From UBA9659 sp965208605 (lineage in GTDB: Bacteria; Pseudomonadota; Gammaproteobacteria; Pseudomonadales; Azotimanducaceae): a stretch of 64,000 nucleotides of DNA. The notes beneath the pieces are model-generated. The model was not told the DNA's origin and searched no databases. It worked only from the letters and a program-made list of their open reading frames with translations. The stretch covers positions 2,418,001-2,482,000 of the forward strand of contig OZ242345.1 in NCBI GenBank assembly GCA_965208605.1, in the 5' to 3' direction. Of the stretch, positions 23,745 through 37,565 are shown one piece after another (positions within the stretch are counted from its first letter, which is position 1; each line of letters starts with the position of its first letter). The position numbers were made by a program, and so were the translations under genes.

Positions 23745-25157
23745 ATGCAACAGATGACCGCGATGGATGCCTCCTTCATTTATGGAGAAATGCCGAAAAG
23801 CCCCATGCATATTGGTGGCATGATGATTTATGACCCCTCATCAGTCAGGGGTGAGGGACAACGCTTTAAGAATATCCTTGACTTTGTCGCCGAGCGCCTC
23901 CACTTGGCAAAAACCTTTCGTCAGCGGATGGTGGAGGTACCGTTTAATCTCTCTCATCCATACTGGATTGAAGATGCAGACTTTGATCTTGAATACCATG
24001 TGCGGCATATCCGCTTGCCTGAGCCGGGGGACTGGCGGCAACTGTGCATCCAGGCCGCCCGGCTACATTCCCGGCCCCTGGATATGACCAAGCCACTATG
24101 GGAATTTACCGTGGTGGAAGGTTTGGATGCCGTCCCCAATCTGCCGAGGGGCTCATACGCCATTATTTCCAAAATCCACCATGCCTGTATTGACGGGGTA
24201 TCAGGTGCTGATATCACCGAGGCCATCCATAGCCTTGAGCCTTATCCAGAGTTGCCACCCCCACCCAAGATGCCGTGGCGGGGCGAGACTGTCCCCCACG
24301 CCATGGAACTGGTGACCCGCGCCCAGCTGAGCAACATGACGCAGCCGCTCAAATTGCTGGAAGTCATGGCCCGGACGGTGCCTGCTTTTTCCAGATTTCA
24401 GTCGGGCTTCAGGGCTAAGCAATTTGAAATCAACATACGAGCGCCGCGTACCCGCTTTAACGCTCCCGTTAGCGCCCATCGGGTCATGGAGGGGCGTAGC
24501 TTTCAACTTGATGAGTTCCGGCACATTAAGCAGCAGGTGTCGGGTGCCACCATCAACGATGTCGTGCTCAGCATCTGCGGCGGTGCCCTGAGGGCTTATC
24601 TGAACGACAAGGCCGAATTGCCCGATAAATCCATGGTGGCAATGGCGCCCATTTCCGTGCGTAGCGAGACCGAGAAGAACGCTCTTGGCAATCAGGTATC
24701 GGCGATGACCGTCAACATTGGTACCGAGATAGGGGACCCGGTCAAACGACTGGAAGCCGTGCATGAGTCTGCCGCCTCATCAAAGGACATGATCAACGCG
24801 GTAGGCGCCAAGTTGATGACCGACTTTAGCCAGTTTATCCCGTCCACCACGGCCGCACTCGCGGCCCGCCTCTACACCCAGCTGGGCTTGGCAAACTCAA
24901 TTTCCATGCCTTTTAATTGTGTCATCTCTAATGTACCGGGACCCCAGTTTCCGCTCTACTCAGCAGGGGCGACAATGGTGACTCAATATGGTCTTGGCCC
25001 CATATTTGATGGGATGGGATTGATTTTCCCGGTCTTCAGTTACAACGGGCAACTCACCATCACTATCAATTCCTGCCGCAACATGATCCCTGATCCGGGC
25101 TTCTTCGGTGAGTGTTTGCAGCAGGGCTACGAGGAGCTGCGAGCGGCTGTTGGCTAG
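23745..25157 (+). CDS. Wax ester synthase / diacylglycerol O-acyltransferase (WS/DGAT)
   Basis: It transfers acyl groups from acyl-CoA to fatty alcohols or diacylglycerol, making storage wax esters or triacylglycerol. The 470-residue protein has the condensing motif HHxxxDG as 'HHACIDGVSG' near residue 146, the N-terminal 'MTAMDASFIYGE' and the second conserved block 'TINDVVLSICGGALR'. 'CVISNVPGPQFPLYSAGA' is the family's PLW/NVPG-type motif. The ATG at 23745 has AGGGAG eight bases upstream. The phosphotransferase gene follows 17 bp after the stop, suggesting co-transcription. Confidence 0.93.
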   Translation: MQQMTAMDASFIYGEMPKSPMHIGGMMIYDPSSVRGEGQRFKNILDFVAERLHLAKTFRQRMVEVPFNLSHPYWIEDADFDLEYHVRHIRLPEPGDWRQLCIQAARLHSRPLDMTKPLWEFTVVEGLDAVPNLPRGSYAIISKIHHACIDGVSGADITEAIHSLEPYPELPPPPKMPWRGETVPHAMELVTRAQLSNMTQPLKLLEVMARTVPAFSRFQSGFRAKQFEINIRAPRTRFNAPVSAHRVMEGRSFQLDEFRHIKQQVSGATINDVVLSICGGALRAYLNDKAELPDKSMVAMAPISVRSETEKNALGNQVSAMTVNIGTEIGDPVKRLEAVHESAASSKDMINAVGAKLMTDFSQFIPSTTAALAARLYTQLGLANSISMPFNCVISNVPGPQFPLYSAGATMVTQYGLGPIFDGMGLIFPVFSYNGQLTITINSCRNMIPDPGFFGECLQQGYEELRAAVG

Positions 25158-25174
25158 CCGGTCGGCAGCTTCTG

Positions 25175-26197
25175 ATGACGGAAGGGATCCGCACCGAGGC
25201 AGTAACCGCCTGGCTTGCTGAGCATCTGCCGCGCATTAAAGCGCCGGTACATTATGCGCTCATTACTGGTGGACATTCCAACCTCACCTATCAGTGTGTG
25301 GATACTGAAGGCAAGCGCTATGTTTTGCGTCGTCCGCCGCTCAACCATCTGCTTGAATCTGCGCATGATATGGGCCGGGAACATCAGATCATTGATGCGC
25401 TGCAGTACTCAAAGGTACCGGTCCCTGCATGTTATGGTTTGTGTACTACCCCGTCAGTGAACGATGCTGACTTCTATGTCATGGCGTTTGTTGATGGCTT
25501 GGTGTTGCACGACTCGGTGATTGCCGACACCCTGTCTCTTGAGCACCGGCATGCCCTGAGTGTGCATCTGGTGCATATATTGTCTGAGTTGCACCTGATT
25601 GATCCAGAGGATGTTGGCCTGGGCAAATTGGGCAGGAAGGAAGGCTATCTCAGCAGGCAACTCAAGCGCTGGGCGGGGCAATGGGAAGCCACAAAGACCG
25701 ACCCCATCCCGGCAATGGAAGACAGTTGCCGTATCCTGAAGGAAAGAATGCCCGAACAACATGGTGCCACCATCGTCCACGGTGATTATCGGCTGGGCAA
25801 CATGATTGTTGCTGAGGGTGAGGTCAAGGCGCTTCTGGATTGGGAACTCTGCACCCTGGGGGATCCACTCGCGGACCTGGGTTATCTGCTCAACAACTGG
25901 GTGAGCCCGGGTGAGCTTGAGGGGGAAGAAGGACTACCCCCAACAGCAGCGGGTGGCTTTATTCAGCGTGATGAAATATGCGCTACCTACGCCGACAACA
26001 CTGGCCGAGACCTGTCTGAGATTGACTATTATCGGGCCTTTTCTCACTGGCGCCTTGCCGCCATCAGTCAGGGTGTTTACAAACGTTATCTTGTGGGTGC
26101 TATGGGTGACGACCAGGAGATTGACCTTGAGCAGTATAAAGAGAGCGTGACCCAACGCGCCGCCGCCGCCATGGAGTTGCTGTCAACCACCTTGTAG
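25175..26197 (+). CDS. APH-like phosphotransferase (ACAD10/11 N-domain type)
   Basis: A 340-residue aminoglycoside-phosphotransferase-fold kinase. Catalytic elements are 'HGDYRLGNMIV' (H-x-D-x4-N) and 'ALLDWELCTLGDPLADLGYLL' (DxE-like metal site); the glycine-rich 'ITGGHSNLTYQC' is at the N terminus. The family partners acyl-CoA dehydrogenases of the ACAD10/11 type and phosphorylates hydroxyacyl-CoA compounds; no acyl-CoA dehydrogenase is adjacent. Its position after the wax-ester synthase suggests lipid metabolism, not antibiotic resistance. I chose the ATG at 25175; upstream in-frame codons overlap the previous gene. Confidence 0.83.
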   Translation: MTEGIRTEAVTAWLAEHLPRIKAPVHYALITGGHSNLTYQCVDTEGKRYVLRRPPLNHLLESAHDMGREHQIIDALQYSKVPVPACYGLCTTPSVNDADFYVMAFVDGLVLHDSVIADTLSLEHRHALSVHLVHILSELHLIDPEDVGLGKLGRKEGYLSRQLKRWAGQWEATKTDPIPAMEDSCRILKERMPEQHGATIVHGDYRLGNMIVAEGEVKALLDWELCTLGDPLADLGYLLNNWVSPGELEGEEGLPPTAAGGFIQRDEICATYADNTGRDLSEIDYYRAFSHWRLAAISQGVYKRYLVGAMGDDQEIDLEQYKESVTQRAAAAMELLSTTL

Positions 26198-26315
26198 CTG
26201 CTCAGCAATGCATTAACAAAAACTGCTTTAGCGGGATGAGGGACCAGGGGGGACAGGATGGCGGGGTGGGGCAAGCTAGCGACAGCAGGCTAGTGTTGCC
26301 TTTGCAAAGCCGAGG

Positions 26316-27047
26316 GTGCTATGCAATGCTCAACGGATGGAGCGATTATCGCCACCAGACCCCATCTTGACACTACTGGAAGCCCGGGCTCTTCCCGAAA
26401 CGGCCTGGCTACTGATGAATTTGCCCCTACTCAGCTTGCAAGCAACTAGAGGCAAAGAAGAACCCGTGTTGGTACTGCCTGGATTTATGGCGAGCGACGC
26501 CTCTACCCTGGTATTAAGAACATTTTTGAATAGCATCGGTTACCGGGCAGCGGGGTGGGAGCTAGGGGCTAATCGGCAACCGCTGGCAACATACCTGCCG
26601 GCACTCAGCGCACGAATGCAAGCTCTGGGTGCTGCCCGTAATGAAAAGGTAAACTTGATCGGCTGGAGCCGGGGCGGAATGATTGCCAGGGAGCTGGGGC
26701 GACATTATCCGCAACTGGTGAGTCGCATTGTCACCATAGGTACACCGGTCAAGGGTGGGCTCAGTGCATCTGCAATCAGCAAATGGATAGCCCGGGAAGT
26801 GGGGCTAACACCAGAGCAGATCAATCGGCTGAGGTCGCAAATGGAAAAAGAGCATGCTCAAGCGCCCATTCGGGTGCCGATTCGGGCGGTGTATAGCCGT
26901 TCGGATGGTATCGTCACCTGGAAGGCATGCATTGATGACACCAGCCCCGATGTAAAACACTATGAGGTCAAGGGTAGCCATATAGGGATGGGAACGAGTG
27001 CTGAAGTGTTTAGGTTGCTTCCCAAGTTGCTCCGGGAAGCGGTCTGA
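26316..27047 (+). CDS. Alpha/beta hydrolase (lipase/PGAP1-like)
   Basis: A 243-residue hydrolase-fold protein with the nucleophile elbow 'GWSRGG', the oxyanion region 'VLVLPGFMASD' and a C-terminal 'VKGSHIGM' that should carry the catalytic His. The Asp is probably in 'YSRSDGIV'. Short size and the lack of a signal peptide suggest a cytosolic esterase or acyl hydrolase. The start may be the GTG at 26316 or the ATG at 26337. It follows two lipid-related genes on the same strand. Confidence 0.8.
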   Translation: MLCNAQRMERLSPPDPILTLLEARALPETAWLLMNLPLLSLQATRGKEEPVLVLPGFMASDASTLVLRTFLNSIGYRAAGWELGANRQPLATYLPALSARMQALGAARNEKVNLIGWSRGGMIARELGRHYPQLVSRIVTIGTPVKGGLSASAISKWIAREVGLTPEQINRLRSQMEKEHAQAPIRVPIRAVYSRSDGIVTWKACIDDTSPDVKHYEVKGSHIGMGTSAEVFRLLPKLLREAV

Positions 27048-27136
27048 AGTGCTCAGCAGGGGCATGCCTGTTCATCAACAAGTGTTTATTAACAACTGTT
27101 TATCAATAACCGCTCACCAATAAAAGGAATAGACGC

Positions 27137-27775
27137 ATGGATTTTGACTTACCAATGACGGACAAGTTACTCAGTACCACTCGCTCGGTGCGTAAACGGC
27201 TTGATCTGGAAAAGCCCGTGCCCCGAGCAATCATTGAGGAATGTATTGGCCTGTCTCAGCAAGCACCGACTGGCACCAACGCTCAAGGCTGGCGCTGGAT
27301 AGTGGTGGAAGATGCCGACAAACGCGCTGCCCTGGCGGATATCTATCGCAAGACGGCGGATGTCTATCTGACCGACCAGGCTAATACCGCTCAGCAGGGC
27401 ACTGACCGGCAAACCGCCAGGGTGCTGGACTCGGCAAAATATCTCGCGGAAAACCTGCAACGAGTGCCGGTGCATGTGCTTCCTTGTCTTGAAGGTCGCC
27501 CCCCGGAAGGCACACCGTTAATGGCTATGGCGGCGACCATGGCGTCTATCTTCCCGGCTGTCTGGAGCTTTCAACTCGCGCTCCGGGCGAGAGGTCTGGG
27601 TTCATGTCTGACCTCTTTGCATTTGTTTCATGAGCAGGCGGCGGCGGAACTGCTGGGAATACCGGACAACATCATGCAGGTTGCCCTCTTGCCGGTTGCC
27701 TACACCAGGGGGACGGATTTCAAATCGGCTACTCGCCCCGCACCATCAACCATCATCCACTGGGACAAGTGGTAG
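27137..27775 (+). CDS. Nitroreductase-family FMN oxidoreductase
   Basis: A 212-residue nitroreductase fold. 'TRSVRKRLDLEKPV' gives the N-terminal FMN phosphate-binding arginines, 'QAPTGTNAQGWRWIVV' the typical central FMN contact, and 'ARGLGSCLTSLHL' the C-terminal glycine-rich stretch. The ATG at 27137 follows AAAGGAA. Substrate unknown. In mycobacteria a nitroreductase-like domain of FbiB reduces dehydro-F420, but nothing here shows that this protein does so. Confidence 0.83.
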   Translation: MDFDLPMTDKLLSTTRSVRKRLDLEKPVPRAIIEECIGLSQQAPTGTNAQGWRWIVVEDADKRAALADIYRKTADVYLTDQANTAQQGTDRQTARVLDSAKYLAENLQRVPVHVLPCLEGRPPEGTPLMAMAATMASIFPAVWSFQLALRARGLGSCLTSLHLFHEQAAAELLGIPDNIMQVALLPVAYTRGTDFKSATRPAPSTIIHWDKW

Positions 27776-27842
27776 AGAGCCCTCAAGAGCCCTCAGCGGT
27801 TTGTATGTAAGGAGCCCTCAGCGGTTTGTATATAAGGAGCCC
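27776..27842. repeat. Tandem repeat between the convergent nitroreductase and trhO genes
   Basis: 'agccctcagcggtttgtat' recurs with 'gtaagg' or 'ataagg' about three times, and the last unit runs into the 3' end of trhO ('cagcggttcttagg'). A similar 'agccctgagcggtctgca' series appears at 47378-47465, so these two repeats are related. Confidence 0.75.
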
Positions 27843-28775
27843 TCAGCGGTTCTTAGGCAAAGAGTTGTCAAAAATATGTGCTTCTCCTCGGGCTTCTGCG
27901 AGCTGCATCTGCTTTTCTCGTTCTTGATACCGGGCACGAGACGCTGCTGATTTACTCCCGGCGCAATGGGGGCAGCTAATGCCCTGAATGTAGGTCGGTG
28001 CCTGTTTATCCTGTGCCGTGATTGGCATACGACAGGCGTGACATTGCGTATATGAGCCCGTTTGTAATTGATGATTGACGGCGACTCGATCATCAAACAC
28101 AAAACATTCGCCCTGCCAGAGTGATTCTGCTGCTGGGATTTCCTCAAGATATTTGAGAATCCCGCCTTCCAGGTGATACACCAGAGGGAAGCCTTTGGAC
28201 TTCAAGTAGGCGGTAGATTTTTCACAACGAATGCCGCCAGTACAGAACATGGCGATTTTTTGATGTTGCTGCGGGTGCAGATGGGCGTCTGCATAGTCTG
28301 GGAAGTCGCGGAAGTTACGTGTGTGCGGGTTGGTCGCGCCAGTGAAGGTACCGATTTTGATTTCATACTCATTCCGAGTATCCACTAGGGTCACCTCAGG
28401 GTCTGTAATCAATGTATTCCAGTCCGCCGGCTGCACATGGATAGCCTGATGTAGTGGCAGGTTGGGGACGTCGAGGGTGACGATTTCGCGTCTTAACTTC
28501 ACTTTGGTACGGTGAAACGGCATTTCTTTGGCGGTGGATTCACTGGTTTTGAGCGTCTTGAAACGTGCATCTGCTCGGAACCATTGCATGAAGGCAGCAA
28601 TCGCTTCTTGGGTGCCGGCAATAGTGCCGTTGATACCTTCATGGGCGACCAGCATGGTCCCCCTGATACCCCGCGCCTGGAGTTGGCGACTGAGGTTGTT
28701 GCGCAATGCCAGGCGGTCTTCCACCAGGACAAAATGATACATGGCGCAGATGCGGATTGCATCGGCATCACTCAT
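27843..28775 (-). CDS. trhO: tRNA U34 hydroxylase / rhodanese-like protein TrhO (YceA)
   Basis: TrhO catalyses oxygen-dependent hydroxylation of uridine 34 in tRNAs, an early step of (m)cmo5U formation. The 310 residues contain the N-terminal acylphosphatase-like part 'GTMLVAHEGINGTIAGT' and a rhodanese domain with the active-site loop 'MFCTGGIRCEKSTAYL'. The C-terminal Cys-rich part ('CHACRMPIT', 'CPHCAGSKS') suggests a metal site. The ATG at 28775 gives the normal N terminus 'MSDADAIRICAMYHF'. It is convergent with the nitroreductase gene. Confidence 0.9.
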   Translation of the reverse strand: MSDADAIRICAMYHFVLVEDRLALRNNLSRQLQARGIRGTMLVAHEGINGTIAGTQEAIAAFMQWFRADARFKTLKTSESTAKEMPFHRTKVKLRREIVTLDVPNLPLHQAIHVQPADWNTLITDPEVTLVDTRNEYEIKIGTFTGATNPHTRNFRDFPDYADAHLHPQQHQKIAMFCTGGIRCEKSTAYLKSKGFPLVYHLEGGILKYLEEIPAAESLWQGECFVFDDRVAVNHQLQTGSYTQCHACRMPITAQDKQAPTYIQGISCPHCAGSKSAASRARYQEREKQMQLAEARGEAHIFDNSLPKNR

Positions 28776-29010
28776 TGTCTTGCTCCTGGGGTGATGTAAC
28801 AGCTTCGCCTTGGAAGGTGCCGGCCCAGGTAAGCTAGTGCGCTTGGTGTTGTATACTCCCATAAATACGCTCGGTTATTTTCTGTGCTGATGCCTTGTAT
28901 TATTGCCTTGCTGCTTTGAGTTGTGCAACTTGTTGCTTGCTGGGTGGCAGCCACATACACTGCTTTGCCTGAGCCTTGCACAAGCAATATAATCACCCAC
29001 TGATTATTCG

Positions 29011-29820
29011 ATGCCCTCTACCAATGAGTTTATCACTATGCAAAACCTGGAGCCTGCCGATACAGATGATGAGAAGGGGGTTACTTCCCTTGCCGGGCGC
29101 CGGGGTTTGGCACGCAGCATCTATCTGCTACCCAACCTGATTACTACTGGTGCCTTGTTTTCTGGTTTCTATGCCATCGTCGCCGCCATGAACGGTGCCT
29201 ACGAATATGCTTGTATCGCCATTGTCATCGCCGGCTTTCTGGATGCCCTTGATGGCCGGGTAGCACGACTGACTAATACCCAGAGCAGTTTTGGTCTCCA
29301 GTATGACAGCCTATCTGATTTGATTGCCTTCGGGGTGGCGCCAGCGATACTGCTGTACCGGTGGACCCTGTCTGAACTGGGGAAATTTGGCTGGATAGTT
29401 GCCTTCTTGTATGTGGTATGTACCGCCCTCAGGCTGGCGAAGTTTAATACCACACTCAATGCCAAGATATTCTATGGTTTGGCAAGTCCAGCGGCGGCAG
29501 GTACCATGGCGACTATGGTGTGGACCTGGCTTGATGTTCAGCTGCTCATCCATACCTGGCTTGATGGTTCGCCGCTCTCAGAGAGCATTGCCATCCCGAC
29601 GGCAATTTTTACGGTGATTATCGCCCTGCTGATGGTCAGTAATGTTGCCTATTATAATCCAAAGAACATCAAAGGGACGGTACCCTTTGTGTATATGCTG
29701 GCGGTCGTGTTGCTGTTCATCGTGGTTGCCATCTATCCCCCGGGTATGCTGTTTTGTATTGGCATCATTTACGGTCTATCGGGTCCGGTACAGGCGGTCA
29801 TCAGACGCCTGAGACACTAA
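29011..29820 (+). CDS. pssA: CDP-diacylglycerol-serine O-phosphatidyltransferase
   Basis: A membrane enzyme making phosphatidylserine, precursor of phosphatidylethanolamine. The CDP-alcohol phosphotransferase signature is complete: 'DGRVARLTNTQ' followed by 'GLQYDSLSDL' (D-G-x2-A-R-x8-G-x3-D-x3-D). Several membrane helices follow. At 269 residues it belongs to the Bacillus-type (type II) PssA, common outside the enterics. The start is the ATG at 29011 or 29038. The C terminus ends normally. Confidence 0.92.
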   Translation: MPSTNEFITMQNLEPADTDDEKGVTSLAGRRGLARSIYLLPNLITTGALFSGFYAIVAAMNGAYEYACIAIVIAGFLDALDGRVARLTNTQSSFGLQYDSLSDLIAFGVAPAILLYRWTLSELGKFGWIVAFLYVVCTALRLAKFNTTLNAKIFYGLASPAAAGTMATMVWTWLDVQLLIHTWLDGSPLSESIAIPTAIFTVIIALLMVSNVAYYNPKNIKGTVPFVYMLAVVLLFIVVAIYPPGMLFCIGIIYGLSGPVQAVIRRLRH

Positions 29821-29839
29821 ACCTGAAAGCATAATGTAA

Positions 29840-29905
29840 GGGAAGAGAACTATGTTCATTACGAGCCTGTTCATTACGAGCCATGTTAATGCTGATTACG
29901 AGCCA
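29840..29905 (+). repeat. Tandem repeat just before msrP
   Basis: 'ttcattacgagcc' and 'gctgattacgagccatgtta' recur three times; the last 'gagccATG' supplies the msrP start codon. Each unit contains a possible ATG. Confidence 0.7.
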
Positions 29906-30927
29906 TGTTAATTAAAAAACTATTTAACGCGCGTGCGGGTGCGCACCCGATTCTGCCCTCTGAAATTACCATGGAGCAGGATTTTCATCAGCGGCGTAAG
30001 TTGCTTAAGGCGATAGGTCTGGGTGCTGCCGCCTGGTCATCTGGCGTGGCGGCACAGTCATGGCAGCCGCAGATTGCCGTCAATGCCATGCACACCGGTC
30101 CTGACTGGCTGGAAGCGAAGCTGGCAAAGATAATGCCCTGGAGCCATTCCACCGATGAGTTGCCCACTCCTTATGAATATGTCACCACCTATAACAACTT
30201 CTATGAGTTTGGCAGTGGCAAGGGCGACCCTGCCGATAACTCAACTGATTTTATTACCGACCCATGGCAGGTGGCAATTTCTGGTGAAGCGGACATCACC
30301 GGCACCTTTGGGCTTGAAGATATCCTCAAACCCCATGCCTTGGAAGAGCGAATCTATCGCCTAAGATGTGTGGAAGCCTGGTCTATGGTGGTGCCCTGGG
30401 TAGGCTTCCCATTGAGAGATTTGATCAAACGTTTTAAGCCTACCTCGGCGGCCAAATACCTGCGTTTTGAAACCCTCTATGACCCGGCGCAAATGCCAGC
30501 GCAGCGATCGCGGTTTGCTTCAATTGACTATCCTTATGTTGAAGGGCTACGCATGGATGAGGCGATGAATGAATTGTCTTTTCTCGCGGTGGGGGTTTAT
30601 GGCAAAGCCATGCCCAATCAGAACGGGGCACCAATAAGATTGGTGGTGCCCTGGAAATATGGCTTCAAAAGTATCAAATCCATCGTCAAGATTGAGTTTA
30701 CCCGGCAACGTCCCCGGTCAACCTGGGAGCTCATTAGCCCTCGAGAGTATGGTTTTTATGCCAATGTAAACCCCAGGGTTGATCATCCCAGATGGAGCCA
30801 GGCGCGTGAGCGGCGGTTACCGTCGTCGCTCTTTTCCAGGAACACTATGGATAGCATGCTGTTTAACGGTTATGAGGAAGAAGTTGCGCACCTCTATAAG
30901 GGCATGGATCTTGCCCGGAACTACTAG
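29905..30927 (+). CDS. msrP: Protein-methionine-sulfoxide reductase catalytic subunit MsrP
   Basis: A periplasmic molybdoenzyme that repairs oxidised methionines. It is 340 residues long, with a Tat signal 'HQRRKLLKAIGLGAAAWS' at about 28-45. The molybdenum-ligating cysteine is C155 in 'IYRLRCVEAWSMVVPW'. 'GAPIRLVVPWKYGFKSIKSI' is the family's conserved C-terminal block. The partner heme protein MsrQ is encoded just downstream, as expected. The ATG at 29905 is inside the last unit of a tandem repeat. Confidence 0.94.
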   Translation: MLIKKLFNARAGAHPILPSEITMEQDFHQRRKLLKAIGLGAAAWSSGVAAQSWQPQIAVNAMHTGPDWLEAKLAKIMPWSHSTDELPTPYEYVTTYNNFYEFGSGKGDPADNSTDFITDPWQVAISGEADITGTFGLEDILKPHALEERIYRLRCVEAWSMVVPWVGFPLRDLIKRFKPTSAAKYLRFETLYDPAQMPAQRSRFASIDYPYVEGLRMDEAMNELSFLAVGVYGKAMPNQNGAPIRLVVPWKYGFKSIKSIVKIEFTRQRPRSTWELISPREYGFYANVNPRVDHPRWSQARERRLPSSLFSRNTMDSMLFNGYEEEVAHLYKGMDLARNY

Positions 30928-30937
30928 GGAAATTATT

Positions 30938-31036
30938 ATGGATAAGAATATACGGTCGACAATAGTAATGCTGGTGCTAGTAACAGTGCTATCAACAGTG
31001 GTAGTGACAAGGGTACTGACAAGATGCGCTTTCTAA
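30938..31036 (+). CDS. Possible 32-residue hydrophobic peptide overlapping the msrQ start
   Basis: An ATG at 30938 opens a short frame (starts MDKNIRSTIVML, ends VLTRCAF) that encodes one predicted membrane helix. Its stop overlaps the msrQ start by 13 bp in another frame. The coding DNA is itself repetitive ('gtgctagtaacagtgct'), so it may be repeat noise rather than a gene. Coupling to msrQ translation is conceivable. Confidence 0.3.
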   Translation: MDKNIRSTIVMLVLVTVLSTVVVTRVLTRCAF

Positions 31037-31629
31037 AACCACTGCTATTCGTGTTGGCGCTGGGTCCATTCGCCTTCACATTGCTCCAGATATATCTACT
31101 CCTATCAGGTGGCGAGCATCAACTCGGTGCGGACCCCGCCAAGCAACTGGTGCATATCCAGGGTGAATGGACTATCCGCTTTCTTGTCTTGACACTAGCG
31201 ATTTCGCCCATCAAGCAACTGTTTGGCTGGAAGCAGATTTTGCGTCTCAGAAGAATGTTTGGATTATTTACCTTCTTCTACGCTTCCATGCACCTCTTGT
31301 CCTATGTGAGTTTTCTGCTTGAACTGGACCTGGGCAATCTGGCTGAAGATCTTGCTAAAAGGCCCTACATTACTGCGGGCTTCACTGCCTACCTGCTCAT
31401 GCTCCCGCTCGCGATAACCTCCAACAACTACCTGGTGCGCAAACTCCGCCACCGATGGGCAGTGTTGCATCGTTTGATATACCCGATTGCCATGCTCGCG
31501 ATTCTGCATCTGGCTTGGCTATCCAAGGATAGCTATCTGCAACCCTTCATCTACGGTTCCATTGTGCTCCTACTATTGGGATATAGGCTGGCGAAGAGGC
31601 TAGAGAAAAGACTAGGGAAAAGTGCTTAA
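31024..31629 (+). CDS. msrQ: Heme-binding membrane subunit MsrQ
   Basis: MsrQ passes electrons from the respiratory chain to MsrP in the periplasm. At 201 residues it has about five to six membrane helices of the ferric-reductase-like fold. Histidines in 'FYASMHLLSYV' and 'HRWAVLHRLIYPIAMLAILHL' are the expected heme ligands. The length is typical. The ATG at 31024 follows msrP by about 100 bp, forming the usual msrPQ pair. Confidence 0.93.
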   Translation: MRFLKPLLFVLALGPFAFTLLQIYLLLSGGEHQLGADPAKQLVHIQGEWTIRFLVLTLAISPIKQLFGWKQILRLRRMFGLFTFFYASMHLLSYVSFLLELDLGNLAEDLAKRPYITAGFTAYLLMLPLAITSNNYLVRKLRHRWAVLHRLIYPIAMLAILHLAWLSKDSYLQPFIYGSIVLLLLGYRLAKRLEKRLGKSA

Positions 31630-31736
31630 GGGGCGGATTGCGACCACTCTAGGCGGGTATCTGCCCCTCCTGGGGCTCCTCTCGGAGCCGGCATTAAGTC
31701 TCCATTGTGCGCCTTAAAATTCTTTTCATCGGGCGG

Positions 31737-31764
31737 TTGTAAAAGGGCAGAAGGGGCGTATACT
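31737..31764 (+). promoter_or_regulatory. Probable rRNA operon promoter
   Basis: The -35 hexamer TTGTAA (31737-31742) and the -10 hexamer TATACT (31759-31764) are spaced by 16 bp. An AT-rich stretch ('ccttaaaattcttttc') upstream could act as an UP element, and a GC-rich discriminator (gccgtcc) follows. It is about 385 bp upstream of the 16S gene. Confidence 0.6.
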
Positions 31765-32146
31765 TTGCCGTCCACTGAGCTGCGGGCCGCGGTTCAGGGC
31801 TTCCTTTATTCCTTATTAGGGAGGGAGCCATTCGAATTCGCCGATGGTTAAAAACAACTGCCGTTTTTTGGTGGGTTATTTTTTTTGCGCGGTTGGCTTC
31901 GTAACTTTCTTTACCATAGTTGGAACAAACAAGAGATGTGGGTACTTGTTGACTGAATGTGAGAAACATTCAGCAACGAGTTACCGAAATTTGTTGAGTT
32001 AAGTGACAATAGGTAATTTGCTTGCTGAGCTATGGCGTATCACCTTCGGGTGAGAGGCATAGAAAAGTTTAGCGGTCTAAAACCGCTGCTGGTTTCCTGA
32101 GGGAGTCCCAAAAAGATGTAACGAGGGAAGCTAGTTGAATTCTTTA
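31765..32146 (+). other. rRNA leader region
   Basis: No gene. It contains an inverted repeat 'tgaatgtgagaaacattca' (about 31953-31972) and, near the 16S start, 'gaattctttaaaattg', which resembles part of a boxA antiterminator. These are expected for rRNA processing and antitermination. Confidence 0.55.
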
Positions 32147-33729
<1,583 letters not shown>

Positions 33730-34213
33730 ACCTTTTGCATCAGTTGCAAGTATCCACAACCTCTTGTTTGTTCTCCAAACTACTGATAAGACTTTAGAAG
33801 TCAGATATATGATTGGCACATTCAATCAGGTATCTGACATCTGAATCTCTAGGTTCAGAAGTATCTTTAACAAAGTGGACAAGTGATAAAGCATTGTAGA
33901 TAAACGTGTCTTGATAGCTTCATGACGCGTTTTGATACGAGACGACATCCGCAAATGAGAAGGGTAGTCCCCAACTGTTATGGCCGCCTGGTCTTAACAG
34001 TAGGTCTTTCCAGGGAGTACCTATCACATTTGTTTAATTCAGAGTTGATGCACCGTAGATATGGGTCACCTTGGCAGGCATTGCAAGATGACGACAGTGC
34101 AACTACTCAGAATTCATATATTTCAAGCGCAAGAAAAATCATGTAATTAGAATTGCAATTTGCTCACTCAGGAATTGCCGGCTTGTTTAATTAAAAGTTT
34201 GTTCAAGTTATAT
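33730..34213 (+). other. 16S-23S internal spacer without tRNA genes
   Basis: About 484 bp. I find no tRNA-Ile, tRNA-Ala or tRNA-Glu cloverleaf. A boxA-like 'tatctttaacaaag' lies at 33862-33875, and an inverted repeat 'aagtcagatatatgattg / caatcaggtatctgac' at about 33798-33838 may form an RNase III stem. Confidence 0.75.
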
Positions 34214-37177
<2,964 letters not shown>

Positions 37178-37386
37178 TATAACTTGAATGAATTTTAACC
37201 TTTCAAGTGGCGTGATGAGAAATATATTGAATATATTGAATGTATAGGATGTCGTTTACTTGTTTTTTATTATCAACGCTTTATCACAATTCACAATCTT
37301 TTTAGTATAAGAATTTTAAAGATACGTCGGTTTCGTCAAGGGCTTTCGTCAAGCGCTTTTGCAAAGAGCGACAACCGACACCAGTT

Positions 37387-37505
37387 TGCCTGATGATAAT
37401 AGCGAATAGGTACCACCTGATCCCATCCCGAACTCAGCAGTGAAACTATTCTGCGCCGATGGTAGTATGGGGTTTCCCATGTGAGAGTAGGACATTGTCA
37501 GGCAT
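37387..37505 (+). rRNA. rrf: 5S ribosomal RNA
   Basis: About 119 nt, starting 'tgcctgatgataatagcg' and ending 'cattgtcaggcat', whose ends pair. Internal 'cccgaactcagcagtgaaa' and 'gcgccgatggtag' are standard. It closes the rRNA operon. Confidence 0.95.
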
Positions 37506-37518
37506 TTACATCGGTATA

Positions 37519-37553
37519 AAAAAGCCCGGCTCATTGGTCGGGCTTTTTTTATA
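37519..37553 (+). terminator. Rho-independent terminator of the rRNA operon
   Basis: The stem 'aaaaaagcccgg' / 'tcgggctttttt' surrounds the loop 'ctcattgg' and is followed by a T-run. It lies 13 bp after 5S. Confidence 0.9.
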
Positions 37554-37565
37554 ACCTGGCGTTGC

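Noticed and set aside
25175..26197. Aminoglycoside resistance gene
   Set aside because: The APH fold is present, but the sequence resembles the ACAD10/11-associated group and its neighbours are lipid genes.
27137..27775. Dehydro-F420 reductase (FbiB C-terminal equivalent)
   Set aside because: It is only a general nitroreductase match. It is 13 kb from the F420 synthesis genes and nothing specific supports this role.
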